Below the pieces are notes generated by a model. It had not been told where the DNA came from and searched no databases. It saw nothing but the letters and a program-made list of their open reading frames with translations. DNA of 64,000 bases, taken from positions 1 to 64,000 of the forward strand of contig NZ_AYOU01000164.1 of NCBI RefSeq assembly GCF_000500065.1. Reading direction: 5' to 3'. This DNA comes from Borrelia hispanica CRI (GTDB taxonomy: Bacteria; Spirochaetota; Spirochaetia; Borreliales; Borreliaceae). The position numbers and the translations under genes are program-made. Shown here one piece after another: positions 1 to 8,653 of this stretch; within the stretch, counting starts at the first letter, position 1; each line of letters starts with the position of its first letter.

Positions 1-416
1 AAATTTTGAGAATTTTTATGTTGTTGAGAGTGTTGAGTAGGAGTTAGTTGATTGTTTTGATGTTGATTTTTATGTTGTTGATTGTTGTGTTGTGTTAAAT
101 TTTGAGAATTTTTATGTTGTTGAGGGTGTTGAGTAGGAGTTAGTTGATTATTTTGATGTTGATTTTTATGTTGTTGATTGTTGTGTTGTGTTAAATTTTG
201 AGAATTTTTATGTTGTTGAGGGTGTTGAGTAGGAGTTAGTTGATTGTTTTGATGTTGATTTTTCTGTTGTTGATTGTTGTGTTGTGTTAAATTTTGAGAA
301 TTTTTATGTTGTTGAGAGTGTTGAGTAGGAGTTAGTTGATTGTTTTGATGTTGATTTTTATGTTGTTGATTGTTGTGTTGTGTTAAATTTTGAGAATTTT
401 TATGTTGTTGAGAGTT
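1..416 (-). repeat. 96-bp in-frame tandem repeat, four copies plus a partial copy
   Basis: Copies begin at 1, 97, 193 and 289, and a partial copy begins at 385. The period is exactly 96 bp, encoding 32 residues on the minus strand. Copies differ by only a few bases: a Ser/Pro switch, a His/Gln switch and a silent Asn change. One unit holds 10 Gln, 7 Asn and 5 His and has no acidic residue. The motif QQHKN occurs twice per unit, which suggests an older, shorter duplication. The array continues past the left edge. Confidence 0.95.
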
Positions 417-1136
417 TGAAGATTGTTGCTCAGTGCCTAATTCTTGTTTGTTTTCATATTTTTGCGTATTTTTCTGTTCTTTTGATTGACCTTTGGCAAT
501 GTGTTCTTCACTTCTATTTTGTAAAGTTTTGTCGAGTTTTTCTAGATCAGCTTTTTTGTTTCTTAAAAGGTTTATCATATGTAAAATAGCATTTTTTTTT
601 GAGCTTTCATATCTTAGTGTAATAAATTGAGAGTAATCATGAATTGCCATGGTGTATGAATCCCATGCATTTTTGTAATCTTTTTCTTTAAAATTAATTT
701 TTCCTTGTTCAACATAAGAATTTGCTCTATTGAGGAGTGCCTTATCATAGTTGGGCATATTTTTGATAGAACTAGAATAATATCTTATTGCTAAATTATA
801 ATAACCTTTACCTCGTTTAAACATTATGTTTCCCAGTTCAAAATATAATTTGTAATCAATATTTCCCCCTATTGCAATTCCGTCAAGAAGGGCACCTTCT
901 GCTTCTGTTAATTGATTGTTTTCTCTATAAGCTATTGCTAAGAAGTAGTATCCGTCTTGTTCTTTTGGATGTTTTTGAATAGCTTCACTTAAGATTTTTA
1001 TTGCTTGTGAATAATTTTTATTTTTTATTTCTTCTTGTCCAAGTTTAATTAGTCTTTGAGAATATGCTAAGCTTGAATTTAGTAATAAAATAATCAAGAC
1101 AATCAAATTTTTAAGCAATAATAAACATTTCTTCAT
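1..1136 (-). CDS. lmp1: Lmp1-like TPR protein with Q/N/H-rich repeats (3' end outside window)
   Basis: The gene starts at ATG 1136 and stays open to the left edge, so about 378 codons are visible and the C-terminus is missing. It opens with a signal peptide (KKCLLLLKN, then a run of I/V/L ending near SSLAYS). Residues about 27-170 look like TPR helices (IKLGQEEIKNKNYSQAIKIL; Y..LA.AYRE). From about residue 240 the protein is a Gln/Asn/His-rich tandem repeat of 32 residues. The name Lmp1 (surface-located membrane protein 1) rests mainly on position next to the galU region, as in Borrelia burgdorferi. The Lyme protein as I recall it has different repeats, so this could be a divergent relative. 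It is probably exported. Confidence 0.6.
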   Translation of the reverse strand, partial: MKKCLLLLKNLIVLIILLLNSSLAYSQRLIKLGQEEIKNKNYSQAIKILSEAIQKHPKEQDGYYFLAIAYRENNQLTEAEGALLDGIAIGGNIDYKLYFELGNIMFKRGKGYYNLAIRYYSSSIKNMPNYDKALLNRANSYVEQGKINFKEKDYKNAWDSYTMAIHDYSQFITLRYESSKKNAILHMINLLRNKKADLEKLDKTLQNRSEEHIAKGQSKEQKNTQKYENKQELGTEQQSSNSQQHKNSQNLTQHNNQQHKNQHQNNQLTPTQHSQQHKNSQNLTQHNNQQQKNQHQNNQLTPTQHPQQHKNSQNLTQHNNQQHKNQHQNNQLTPTQHPQQHKNSQNLTQHNNQQHKNQHQNNQLTPTQHSQQHKNSQN

Positions 1137-1185
1137 ATCTTCTATATGTATTATTTTATTACTTTCAAGTAAATATTTCTATATT

Positions 1186-2901
1186 TTATGGTGTCTTGGA
1201 ATCAAATTTATTTTGTTCTTGATTTAGAAATGTAATGAAGTTTATTATTTCTTCTTTTTGTTTAGGTGATATTTTTTGTTCTTCTCTCAATGCATCTAAC
1301 TTGTAATAGTAAACGATGTAATATATGGCTGGTAGTAATGATATTTTTTTTTGAAATTCTTCTAGTTGAAATAGTAATTCTAGTTTAATATTTTTGTTTA
1401 GTATTTTAAATACTCTTGTTCTTAGAGTTAGTGATTTTACAAAAATATATGATTTGCAGTAATTGAATTTATGAGGACTTGTTTTTTGCATTTGGATTAT
1501 TTCTTGAGGGATTGTGATTTTATTTGAATCAAGGTATATCATTATTTCTGATATAAATTCAAAATGTTTTTGATCAATATTGGGATAAAAAGATAGGAAA
1601 TATACAAATATTTGATTTTGAATTTCAAAATTTTTATTCTTGAAAAATTGTTTTATATCTTTTTCTGTTTGTATCCTATCATTTTTATCTGCATATATAT
1701 AAAATGAAATCCATCCATATGTATCTATTTTTGTGATATGTTTTTTGATATAATTCATCACCTTAATTAAAAATATTCTTCGTATTTTTTTATTTTGAAA
1801 TATTTTTGAGCTTTCATATGGATTGAAATTCATTTTTTCAAATGATATGAAAAATTCTTCTGCTTGAAATTTTGCGGTAATCATGTCTTCTATGTTTGTA
1901 TCAATATTTAGTAATTTATATGTATCAATATATTCAATTGTAAAAATGAAATCTTTCCATTCATGTGGTACTTTATCTTTAAAAAACCATTTTAGATATT
2001 GTTTTATTGCTGTTTTTTCAAGTGAAAATAAATATGTTTTGAAAGTATTTTGAAAATCTTTTGGGGTATATCTTGTAAATTCACTGAAGAAATAATTAAA
2101 ATTTGAATTTTTATTTGATCCTTTATAAAAGATTTCATTAAGACTAAATGTCTTGATTGTTTTTAAGTATTTTAAAATTTCATCGTATTTTAAAGTTAAA
2201 ACTTCATCTATTATATATTTATAATTTTTTGTTAAAATTTTATTAAAAAGTGACTTAGACAGACATCCTACTGGCCAGTAAGTTAAAATAAGTAGCTTTT
2301 TTAGTTTGGTTACTCTGTTTTGTTTTTGGCTTAAGCTTGATTTAAATAATCTTTGAAATGATAAATTATCTTTAAGTATGCGTTTAATTTTTTCTTTGTT
2401 TCTATATTTTACTGCTATTAGTATGTCTATTGTTGGTTCTAAATTTTCTATTTTTAGGTTGTTAGAAAAATTTAATATTAATTGTTTATATAATTCTTTT
2501 TTTTCTTTTGTGTATTGATTATTATTGGATATTTCAATTATTTTTAAAAAATTGCTTGAATTTAATTTATATGTTATCCCAGGTCTTTTGCTAATAAGAT
2601 TAGTTTCTTTTTTTATTTGAAGTAAATTTTTTTCTTTAATGATTTCTAGTATCCAGTTTTTTATATTATTGTCTTGTGCTTCTTCGTAATAATATTCTTC
2701 AAGTGTAATGTTTAAGATATTTTTTTTAAGTTCATAATTTTTACTTATTGTTATGAGATTTATAATTTCTTTTTCATTGAGTTTGTAAAGTTTTGATAAG
2801 ATACTATATTTTAGAATTTTTTCTTCTACGTTTGTATTTATATATTTTTTTAATATCTCAAGAGTATCATAAAATTTTTGATATTTTGTTAGTATTGTCA
2901 T
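1186..2901 (-). CDS. Hypothetical protein, 571 aa
   Basis: I do not recognise a family. The protein is rich in Lys, Ile, Asn and Phe and has no signal peptide or clear membrane segment, so it is probably cytoplasmic. It looks mostly helical throughout. It lies between the Lmp1-like gene and galU on the same strand. Its ATG (2899-2901) abuts the galU stop codon (2902-2904) with no spacer, so it is probably co-transcribed and translationally coupled with galU. By gene order it matches the unnamed gene between galU and lmp1 in Lyme Borrelia. The Lys/Asn/Ile richness fits its place on the A-rich lagging-type strand. Confidence 0.85.
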   Translation of the reverse strand: MTILTKYQKFYDTLEILKKYINTNVEEKILKYSILSKLYKLNEKEIINLITISKNYELKKNILNITLEEYYYEEAQDNNIKNWILEIIKEKNLLQIKKETNLISKRPGITYKLNSSNFLKIIEISNNNQYTKEKKELYKQLILNFSNNLKIENLEPTIDILIAVKYRNKEKIKRILKDNLSFQRLFKSSLSQKQNRVTKLKKLLILTYWPVGCLSKSLFNKILTKNYKYIIDEVLTLKYDEILKYLKTIKTFSLNEIFYKGSNKNSNFNYFFSEFTRYTPKDFQNTFKTYLFSLEKTAIKQYLKWFFKDKVPHEWKDFIFTIEYIDTYKLLNIDTNIEDMITAKFQAEEFFISFEKMNFNPYESSKIFQNKKIRRIFLIKVMNYIKKHITKIDTYGWISFYIYADKNDRIQTEKDIKQFFKNKNFEIQNQIFVYFLSFYPNIDQKHFEFISEIMIYLDSNKITIPQEIIQMQKTSPHKFNYCKSYIFVKSLTLRTRVFKILNKNIKLELLFQLEEFQKKISLLPAIYYIVYYYKLDALREEQKISPKQKEEIINFITFLNQEQNKFDSKTP

Positions 2902-3732
2902 TTAATTCCTTAATAAATTGTTTATGATCTTTAGTAATTTATCATCTTGTTTTGCAATTTTAATTATTGCTTCTAAATAACCTTCAATATCACCTATATC
3001 AAGCCTCTCTCCTTCAATTTTTTTGTATAATACTTTATTTTCAATCATTAATTTCTTTAATGCATAAATATGGTGATATTCTCCTTTTTGGTGAAATTTA
3101 AAACCTTCTTCTAAAAATTTAAAAAATTCATTGGTATATAAAAATCTTCCTATAGATGCTTTATTGCTTGGTTCGTGACCAATTGCTGGTTTTTCTACTA
3201 TATTTTTTACATGAATATTATCTTGATTTAGTTCTATTACTCCGTATCTATTGATATTTTTAGGATTTTCGATAACGGATAGTATATTTTTTCCAGTTTT
3301 TTTATATAATTCTATTAATTGTGCTGTTAAGGGTGGCGATCCAATATGTAGATCATCGGGGTATGCAACTATTACGCTTTCATTGCCTATCCAGGGCTTT
3401 GCATGAAGTAATGCATGTCCTGTGCCCATCATTGTATTTTGTCTTATAAAACAAATGTTAATATCTTTAAGTTTAATTTTTTCTAAAAAATCTTTTTGGC
3501 ATTCTTTGATGAATGTATGTTCAAGTTCAACTTCTCTGTCGAAGTAATTATCTAAAACTTTTTTTCTTCTTGAAGTTATGATGAGTATTTCTTTAATTCC
3601 AGAATTAATAAATTCTTCAATAATATAATCAATTGATGGTTTATTTAAGATTGGTAACATTTCTTTTGGAATAGTTTTTGTTATGGGTAAAAATCTTGTG
3701 CCATATCCTGCTGCTAATATAATACCTTTCAT
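2902..3732 (-). CDS. galU: UTP-glucose-1-phosphate uridylyltransferase
   Basis: Forms UDP-glucose from UTP and glucose-1-phosphate in the cytoplasm. The N-terminal nucleotidyltransferase signature is complete (GIILAAGYGTRFLPITKTIP followed by KEMLPI). It is followed by PSIDYIIEE, the metal-binding region AYPDDLHIG near residue 125, and VEKPAIGHEPSNKASIGRF, the conserved sugar-binding loop. At 276 aa it is near the usual size for bacterial GalU. UDP-glucose in Borrelia would feed glycolipid synthesis. The gene is divergent from rsmD, and the downstream 571-aa gene starts at its stop codon. Confidence 0.95.
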   Translation of the reverse strand: MKGIILAAGYGTRFLPITKTIPKEMLPILNKPSIDYIIEEFINSGIKEILIITSRRKKVLDNYFDREVELEHTFIKECQKDFLEKIKLKDINICFIRQNTMMGTGHALLHAKPWIGNESVIVAYPDDLHIGSPPLTAQLIELYKKTGKNILSVIENPKNINRYGVIELNQDNIHVKNIVEKPAIGHEPSNKASIGRFLYTNEFFKFLEEGFKFHQKGEYHHIYALKKLMIENKVLYKKIEGERLDIGDIEGYLEAIIKIAKQDDKLLKIINNLLRN

Positions 3733-3819
3733 ATTTTGTCTCTCTTAAACAAAATTATATCAAAATTTGGTTTATGTATATATTTAATATTTTTGAAAAA
3801 TGATTTAGAATGCATCCTT

Positions 3820-4365
3820 ATGCATGTAAGTTCGGGGAAATATAAGGGATGGAAAGTTGCTTGTCCTAGAGTAGGTGATGTGCGGCCTGTGATGGCTATT
3901 ATTAGAGAAGCATTTTTTTCTATTTTGTTTAATCAGATTTCGGGAATAAATTTTCTTGATGTATTTACTGGGACTGGAATAATGTCTCTTGAGGCTTTAA
4001 GTAGAGGAGCCAGTCTTGTACATCTTGTTGATTATAATAAATTTTCTAGAAATGTTTTGATTAAAAATTTTGATATTGTAAGTGAACCTTATAAATTTTT
4101 TTTTACAAAAGCAGAATTCTTCCTTGCAAAGAGAAATCTTTTTTATGATTTAATTTATCTTGATCCTCCTTTTAGCTATCCTTTGAAAAAAAATTTACTT
4201 GAGATAATATCAAAAAATAAAAGTTTAAATAAAAATGCAAAAATTATTATTCATTATCCTGCTAGAGAAAATTTGGATAATAATATTTTAAGACTCTCAA
4301 AATATGATTTTAGAAAATATGGAGGTTCAAGACTTGATTTTTTTGAAGTTAATCTTGATATATAA
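3820..4365 (+). CDS. rsmD: 16S rRNA (guanine-N2)-methyltransferase RsmD family
   Basis: An SAM-dependent N2-guanine methyltransferase that modifies G966 of 16S rRNA in the RsmD family. The start at ATG 3820 gives MHVSSGKYKGWKV, which aligns with the family's usual ISGKYKGRKL opening. A longer in-frame reading from TTG 3736 adds an unrelated hydrophobic stretch and is unlikely. Motif I is FLDVFTGTGIMSLEALSRGA and the catalytic motif is DLIYLDPPF. The product is 181 aa, a little shorter than the E. coli protein. The gene is divergent from galU and its stop lies 4 bp from the converging gene. Confidence 0.9.
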   Translation: MHVSSGKYKGWKVACPRVGDVRPVMAIIREAFFSILFNQISGINFLDVFTGTGIMSLEALSRGASLVHLVDYNKFSRNVLIKNFDIVSEPYKFFFTKAEFFLAKRNLFYDLIYLDPPFSYPLKKNLLEIISKNKSLNKNAKIIIHYPARENLDNNILRLSKYDFRKYGGSRLDFFEVNLDI

Positions 4366-4369
4366 ATTG

Positions 4370-5908
4370 TTAATTCTGAGTAGAATCTAATAGTTGAAAT
4401 TGTTCACTTTGAAGTTCTTCAATGTTATGTCTTAATTCAAATTTATCAGTGTTTTTAAATGGGCTTTTTTTAATTTCTCCATTTTGTCCTTTTATTATTA
4501 TTTCTCTAGATTCGAGGTTTAGTAATATATCTCCAATTTTATATGATTTGTCTTTTTGTTGTATTATGGATAAAATAGGCAAAACATCCATTGTATATTT
4601 AAAAACGACAGCTTTAAATATAGGTTCATTGCAATTTTTTGTGTGTACGTTTATTATCGTGCCATAATCAAATGGTGCAAGTACTTTTAAAAAATTTTTT
4701 AGCATTTCTATGTCAAATTTTTTATTTCGTAAATATTCGTCTGGTTTGTCTTTATCCCAATAATATTTTTCGCTGTTTTGATTTAAAAATTCAATTGCTT
4801 CTAATGGATTAACGGGTTCTTTAATTATTATTGGATTAATCATTTCATCATAAGTATCTATTATGCAAAAAATTCTGATAAGTTCATGTGTGAATTTTTT
4901 TGTTGTTTCTGTGTGATTTTTGTTATTAAGGTAATTTTTTTGTCCATTAATTATCATTTTTGTAATAGCAGAAATATCATCTCTCATTCTAAATAAATTT
5001 TTAGAAATATTAATACTTTTCTCTAAAAGTTCTATTTTAGAGAAAAGTTGTTTTTCTGTATCGTTTTGTTTAATACTAATTTTGTTTCTTATTTTTTGTA
5101 GTATTGTGATATGCATAAGCCCAATTGGGTGTAACAGTACTCCAAGTGCAGCTTGTATTATAATATCATTATCGTAAAAAAATTCTGTAAATTCTGTATA
5201 GTGTGATTTATCAATAAAAAATTTTGATGTTGATCTTGGTGCATTTTTTGCTGCTCGCTCTTTATTTAACTGTGCAATAGTGAATAAAAAATAAATTGTA
5301 GTATCAATTGCATGTATTAATATGGAGTCACCTTCTGTTTGTATTTGTTCTCTAAAAAATTCATAATCTCTTCTGATTGACAGCAAGTTTAGTTTTTTTA
5401 TTGTTTTATTATGGAGATTATCTTGATCTATGATTTTTTGAAAATCAAAATAATCATAGATTGTTGATAATATTTTTTGAATAGAGATTATTTTATGTCT
5501 TGGCAAAATTTTAAAACTACCTTCAATAATTTCCTTACTATAGATGGAATCGGGTTCTCTTTCCATTAATGTATTTAAATTAATTGTTGTTTTTTTCCCT
5601 GAAATTGTGAATATTTTATCCTTTTCTGAGAATGGCTTATATATATCTTTTGATGCTTCTATTAGTTCTTCTTTTAAAAAATTTAATTTGTTGTTTAAAA
5701 GTTCTTTATTAATTGTACTGACTAATGTTTCATGTGAGATATTTTCATAATTGTTTATAACCGGGATATGTGAAACATTTCCTTTTTTTAAAAATGTTAT
5801 GATTTTTTTATTTACCTTTGTACTTAATTTAGTTAAGTTTCCAATGTTTGAAAATATTATATCCTTTTCTGTTAAGTCTTCTATTTTTTTTATTTCTTTG
5901 AGAATCAT
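4370..5908 (-). CDS. Degenerate HD-GYP-like protein, 512 aa
   Basis: No function is established. The second half looks like an HD-GYP domain with its catalytic residues lost. GVLLHPIGLMHI (about residue 259) sits where LLHDIGK is expected, with the metal-binding Asp replaced by Pro. IDTYDEMINP, then PLEAIEFLNQNS, then FLKVLAPFDYGTIINV match the tail of the fold, where families have D.YDA, P.EAL and YP.GT.V. The HHE and GYP motifs are absent. The N-terminal 200 residues resemble no catalytic domain I know. No signal peptide or membrane segment is visible. A good Shine-Dalgarno (AGAGGAT) precedes ATG 5908. Lost catalysis suggests a binding or regulatory role; this is inference. Confidence 0.75.
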   Translation of the reverse strand: MILKEIKKIEDLTEKDIIFSNIGNLTKLSTKVNKKIITFLKKGNVSHIPVINNYENISHETLVSTINKELLNNKLNFLKEELIEASKDIYKPFSEKDKIFTISGKKTTINLNTLMEREPDSIYSKEIIEGSFKILPRHKIISIQKILSTIYDYFDFQKIIDQDNLHNKTIKKLNLLSIRRDYEFFREQIQTEGDSILIHAIDTTIYFLFTIAQLNKERAAKNAPRSTSKFFIDKSHYTEFTEFFYDNDIIIQAALGVLLHPIGLMHITILQKIRNKISIKQNDTEKQLFSKIELLEKSINISKNLFRMRDDISAITKMIINGQKNYLNNKNHTETTKKFTHELIRIFCIIDTYDEMINPIIIKEPVNPLEAIEFLNQNSEKYYWDKDKPDEYLRNKKFDIEMLKNFLKVLAPFDYGTIINVHTKNCNEPIFKAVVFKYTMDVLPILSIIQQKDKSYKIGDILLNLESREIIIKGQNGEIKKSPFKNTDKFELRHNIEELQSEQFQLLDSTQN

Positions 5909-6110
5909 TGAAATCCTCTTAAAGTTTTAAGCATTGTCGTACAGGAAAATTGCATTTGCGAGATAAGGATTTGTCTTATATGCTATTAATTTAAATAAGG
6001 TGATGTTTTGTAACATAATTTTATGTAGCTTCTTAATAACCGAATTTAAAGCTTTTCCTTACTCCTTTATTTGAAATATATTCTTGCCTGACAAAGCCTT
6101 TCATTCGTAT

Positions 6111-6183
<73 letters not shown>

Positions 6184-6220
6184 TTAAATTTTGACATTGT
6201 AATTTTTATTAACAGAAACA

Positions 6221-6249
6221 ATTGTTTCATAAACAAAGTTTTTTGTCAA
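6221..6249 (-). promoter_or_regulatory. Candidate promoter for tRNA-Phe
   Basis: On the minus strand a perfect -35 TTGACA (6249-6244) is followed after 17 bp by AACAAT (6226-6221). This would start transcription roughly 30 nt before the tRNA. A second -10-like TACAAT (6201-6196) lies closer but lacks a well-spaced -35. Confidence 0.35.
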
Positions 6250-6528
6250 TCAAATAAAGAGCTATTAAAATTTTTTAATTTTTGTATGTCAATAAAAAAG
6301 AGTAGTCAATTTTTTCTGTCTTTATATAACTTAGCAAAGGAAATGATCAATATTAAATGTTATTAATTTTGATTGTTGTTTAATGATTTAAGTAAATGAT
6401 GGTAAGTATTGTTTAATAATAAGTTGTTTGTAGTTTTTGAGTGATGGAGACTAGGTTATATAGTAATTAATTTTATATTTTCTTATTTAAAAGCAATATT
6501 TGTATTATTTTTTTTAAATAAAAAAATG

Positions 6529-6561
6529 AATGGGCCTTAATACTGATAGTATATACCCATT
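6529..6561 (-). terminator. Probable hflKC terminator
   Basis: A nested hairpin, about 60 bp past the hflC stop. The outer stem AATGGG/CCCATT encloses ATACT/AGTAT. Read on the minus strand it is followed by CATTTTTTTATTT, a suitable U-rich tract. Confidence 0.55.
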
Positions 6562-6623
6562 TTATAGTTTGTTTCTTTGATATTTATTTATGTTTTGATT
6601 TTTAATGCAATTGAAACCAATTT

Positions 6624-7595
6624 TTATTTTGTATGATGTAAGTATTTAAAAAAATCCATATCTGTTGAAAATATTTTTCGTTTATCTTTAAGTGTTATTT
6701 TATAACTTTCTAGTGATTGCCATAATTTATAAAATTCAGCATTTTGTCCATAAGCATTTGCATAAATTTGTGCAGCTTTACTATCTCCTTCAGCTTTAAT
6801 TTTAGCAGCTTCTGCCCTTGCTTCACTTAATAGTTTGAGTTTTTCTTTTTCAATACTACCAAGAATTTCTGTTTTCTCAGCAATCCCTATACTTCTTTGT
6901 TCTTCTGCTACTTGTTGTCTTTCTGAAATCATTCTGTTGTGTACGGAATCAATTAAACTTGGATCATAACCAATTTTTCTAATAAGTACATCTACAATTT
7001 CAATTCCAATATCTTTTGTATTTTGATTAGATACTTCAATTATTTCGTTTTCAATTATTTTTCGGCCTTTTGTGATTTTATAGGTTGTATTATTTGTAAT
7101 GTCTTGTGGAGTTAATATTCCATCAGATAGGCGTTGAATGGGGTCATTTGAACTTCTTATAATTTCAAGTAAAGGATATTTTGCAATGACACCTCTTACT
7201 GCAGGTTCAATAGCTGCATTAATTATAATAGAAGCTCTAAACATTGTTTTGATTGCTGTATAAAATTTATTAATGTCTACAATTTTCCATCTAGCAGTTG
7301 TATCTATCCAGATTAATTGTTTTTCTTCTCCTCCTGTTGGAATTCTTTGAGGTTCTCCATCCCATCTAAGTATGTATTTAGGAAAAATGTGTACATTTTC
7401 AATAAATGGGATTTTATATTTAAGACCAGCTGTATTTTCTGTTCTCTCAATTTTACCGAGTCTTGTAGTTATCGAAATTTCATTTTCTTTTAAAATGTAG
7501 ATTGGTTGTGTTATAGCTAATAATATTAATCCGAACATTAATGTAAAAGCTAAAATCTTAGCAAAATAGAGTAAAAATTTTAGTATATATTTCAT
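6624..7595 (-). CDS. hflC: HflC-like SPFH/band 7 membrane protein
   Basis: One half of the HflK-HflC complex, an SPFH assembly that in other bacteria surrounds the FtsH protease. One N-terminal membrane segment (residues about 7-30) is followed by a band 7 domain opening EISITTRLGKIERT. A long charged helix follows (ERQQVAEEQRSIGIAEKTEI, then EARAEAAKIKAEGDSKAAQI), typical of the coiled-coil part of the family. The product has 323 aa. The Shine-Dalgarno AAGGAGG lies inside the end of hflK, and ATG 7595 directly abuts the hflK stop, so the two are coupled. Confidence 0.92.
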   Translation of the reverse strand: MKYILKFLLYFAKILAFTLMFGLILLAITQPIYILKENEISITTRLGKIERTENTAGLKYKIPFIENVHIFPKYILRWDGEPQRIPTGGEEKQLIWIDTTARWKIVDINKFYTAIKTMFRASIIINAAIEPAVRGVIAKYPLLEIIRSSNDPIQRLSDGILTPQDITNNTTYKITKGRKIIENEIIEVSNQNTKDIGIEIVDVLIRKIGYDPSLIDSVHNRMISERQQVAEEQRSIGIAEKTEILGSIEKEKLKLLSEARAEAAKIKAEGDSKAAQIYANAYGQNAEFYKLWQSLESYKITLKDKRKIFSTDMDFFKYLHHTK

Positions 7596-8528
7596 TTACT
7601 TAACCTCCTTAAATGGAAGGAAATTTTTTAAGTTTTTGTCAATAATTTCAATATTGTCTTTATTTTCAAGAATTTCTTTCATTGTTTCATTATATATTCG
7701 CTCTCTTGTAATTTCTGGATCTTTTATGTATGCATCTAGAATTGCATTAAATATGGCAGTTTCAGCTAATGCACTATTTATTCTGTTTTCTTTATATCCT
7801 TTAGCTTCTTCTATGATTTTGAGTGCTTCACCTCTGATTTTTGGAATAATTTGATTAAATTCTTTTTTTCCTTCATTTATAAATTTATTTTTATCTTGGA
7901 TTGCAATATTAACATCTTCAAATGCTTCATAAACTTTTCCTTTTGGTGGCATGGCATTCCTGATTTGTACCTGTATAATATCGATTCCTAAATTATATGT
8001 TTTAATAATTTCATTCATAGAATCTCTTACTCCTTCTGTGACACCAACCCTGTTATCGTTAATGATTTCAAAAATAGTATTGTCTCCAATTAATCTGTTC
8101 ATTGATGCTTTTGCAATGTCTGTGATGGTTTTTTCTGGATCTTCTACTTTGAACATAAAAGAATATGGATCACTGATTTTATATTGTACTAACCATTCAA
8201 CCTTAATTATATTTAAGTCTCCAGTAATAATAATTCCTTCATCTTCATCTGGATTGCTTACCATATTGTTGTTTGGATTAAACCCAAATTTAACTTCTTG
8301 TATGATCTTTACTGGTACAATTAATTTTTCTTCAATTAATGGAATTTTGATATGTATTCCTGGTTCAAGTATCCTATTTAATTTACCAAGACGAAGAATG
8401 ACCGCTTCATCAGATGGTCCAACAATGAAAACATTTGCAATGGTGATTATTAATATTATTACTAATATAATTAGAATTATAGTATATTCATATGTTTTGT
8501 TAAAAAAATTTAAGATGTTATTTAACAT
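7596..8528 (-). CDS. hflK: HflK-like SPFH/band 7 membrane protein
   Basis: Partner of HflC and first gene of the pair. One N-terminal membrane segment (residues about 15-35, IILIILVIILIITIANVFIV) is followed by the band 7 opening GPSDEAVILRLGKLNRILEP. The central domain includes DIAKASMNRLIGDN, and a helical region follows from about residue 215. It has 310 aa, shorter than E. coli HflK and without its long Gly/Gln-rich N-terminal tail. A strong Shine-Dalgarno (GGGAGGAAAA) precedes ATG 8528. In other bacteria HflKC modulates FtsH; no ftsH is next to it here. Confidence 0.9.
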   Translation of the reverse strand: MLNNILNFFNKTYEYTIILIILVIILIITIANVFIVGPSDEAVILRLGKLNRILEPGIHIKIPLIEEKLIVPVKIIQEVKFGFNPNNNMVSNPDEDEGIIITGDLNIIKVEWLVQYKISDPYSFMFKVEDPEKTITDIAKASMNRLIGDNTIFEIINDNRVGVTEGVRDSMNEIIKTYNLGIDIIQVQIRNAMPPKGKVYEAFEDVNIAIQDKNKFINEGKKEFNQIIPKIRGEALKIIEEAKGYKENRINSALAETAIFNAILDAYIKDPEITRERIYNETMKEILENKDNIEIIDKNLKNFLPFKEVK

Positions 8529-8653
8529 TTTTCCTCCCTTTTTATTACTATATTTTAAAATATGTATTTCATGATTAATCCCCTAATATTTTGTATAAGG
8601 TGTATTTTATGTTTATATTTAACTTTACTTAATAAACAATTTTTCCAAATATT

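Larger units (their letters stand above)
6184..6623. other. Intergenic region, 440 bp, no gene seen
   Basis: Lies between tRNA-Phe and hflC, both on the minus strand. It holds the candidate tRNA promoter at one end and the likely hflC terminator at 6529-6561. The rest is AT-rich with no supported gene. A short reading frame at 6157-6366 runs into the tRNA and is not credible. Confidence 0.7.

Noticed and set aside
1-416. Regular repeats that could suggest a CRISPR array
   Set aside because: Units are contiguous with no unique spacers, and the period is an exact multiple of three inside a long open minus-strand gene.
380-589. Plus-strand 69-codon reading frame
   Set aside because: It lies antisense to the Lmp1-like gene, with no ribosome site or family match.
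3736-3819. Longer N-terminus for rsmD from TTG
   Set aside because: The extension is hydrophobic and unlike the family; ATG 3820 gives the conserved opening.
5909-6110. Possible RNA gene between the HD-GYP-like gene and tRNA-Phe
   Set aside because: Only a 5-bp hairpin (ATAAG/CTTAT) was found, with no fold of a known RNA.
7951-8574. Plus-strand 207-codon reading frame
   Set aside because: It is fully antisense to hflK, which has clear SPFH motifs and a strong Shine-Dalgarno.
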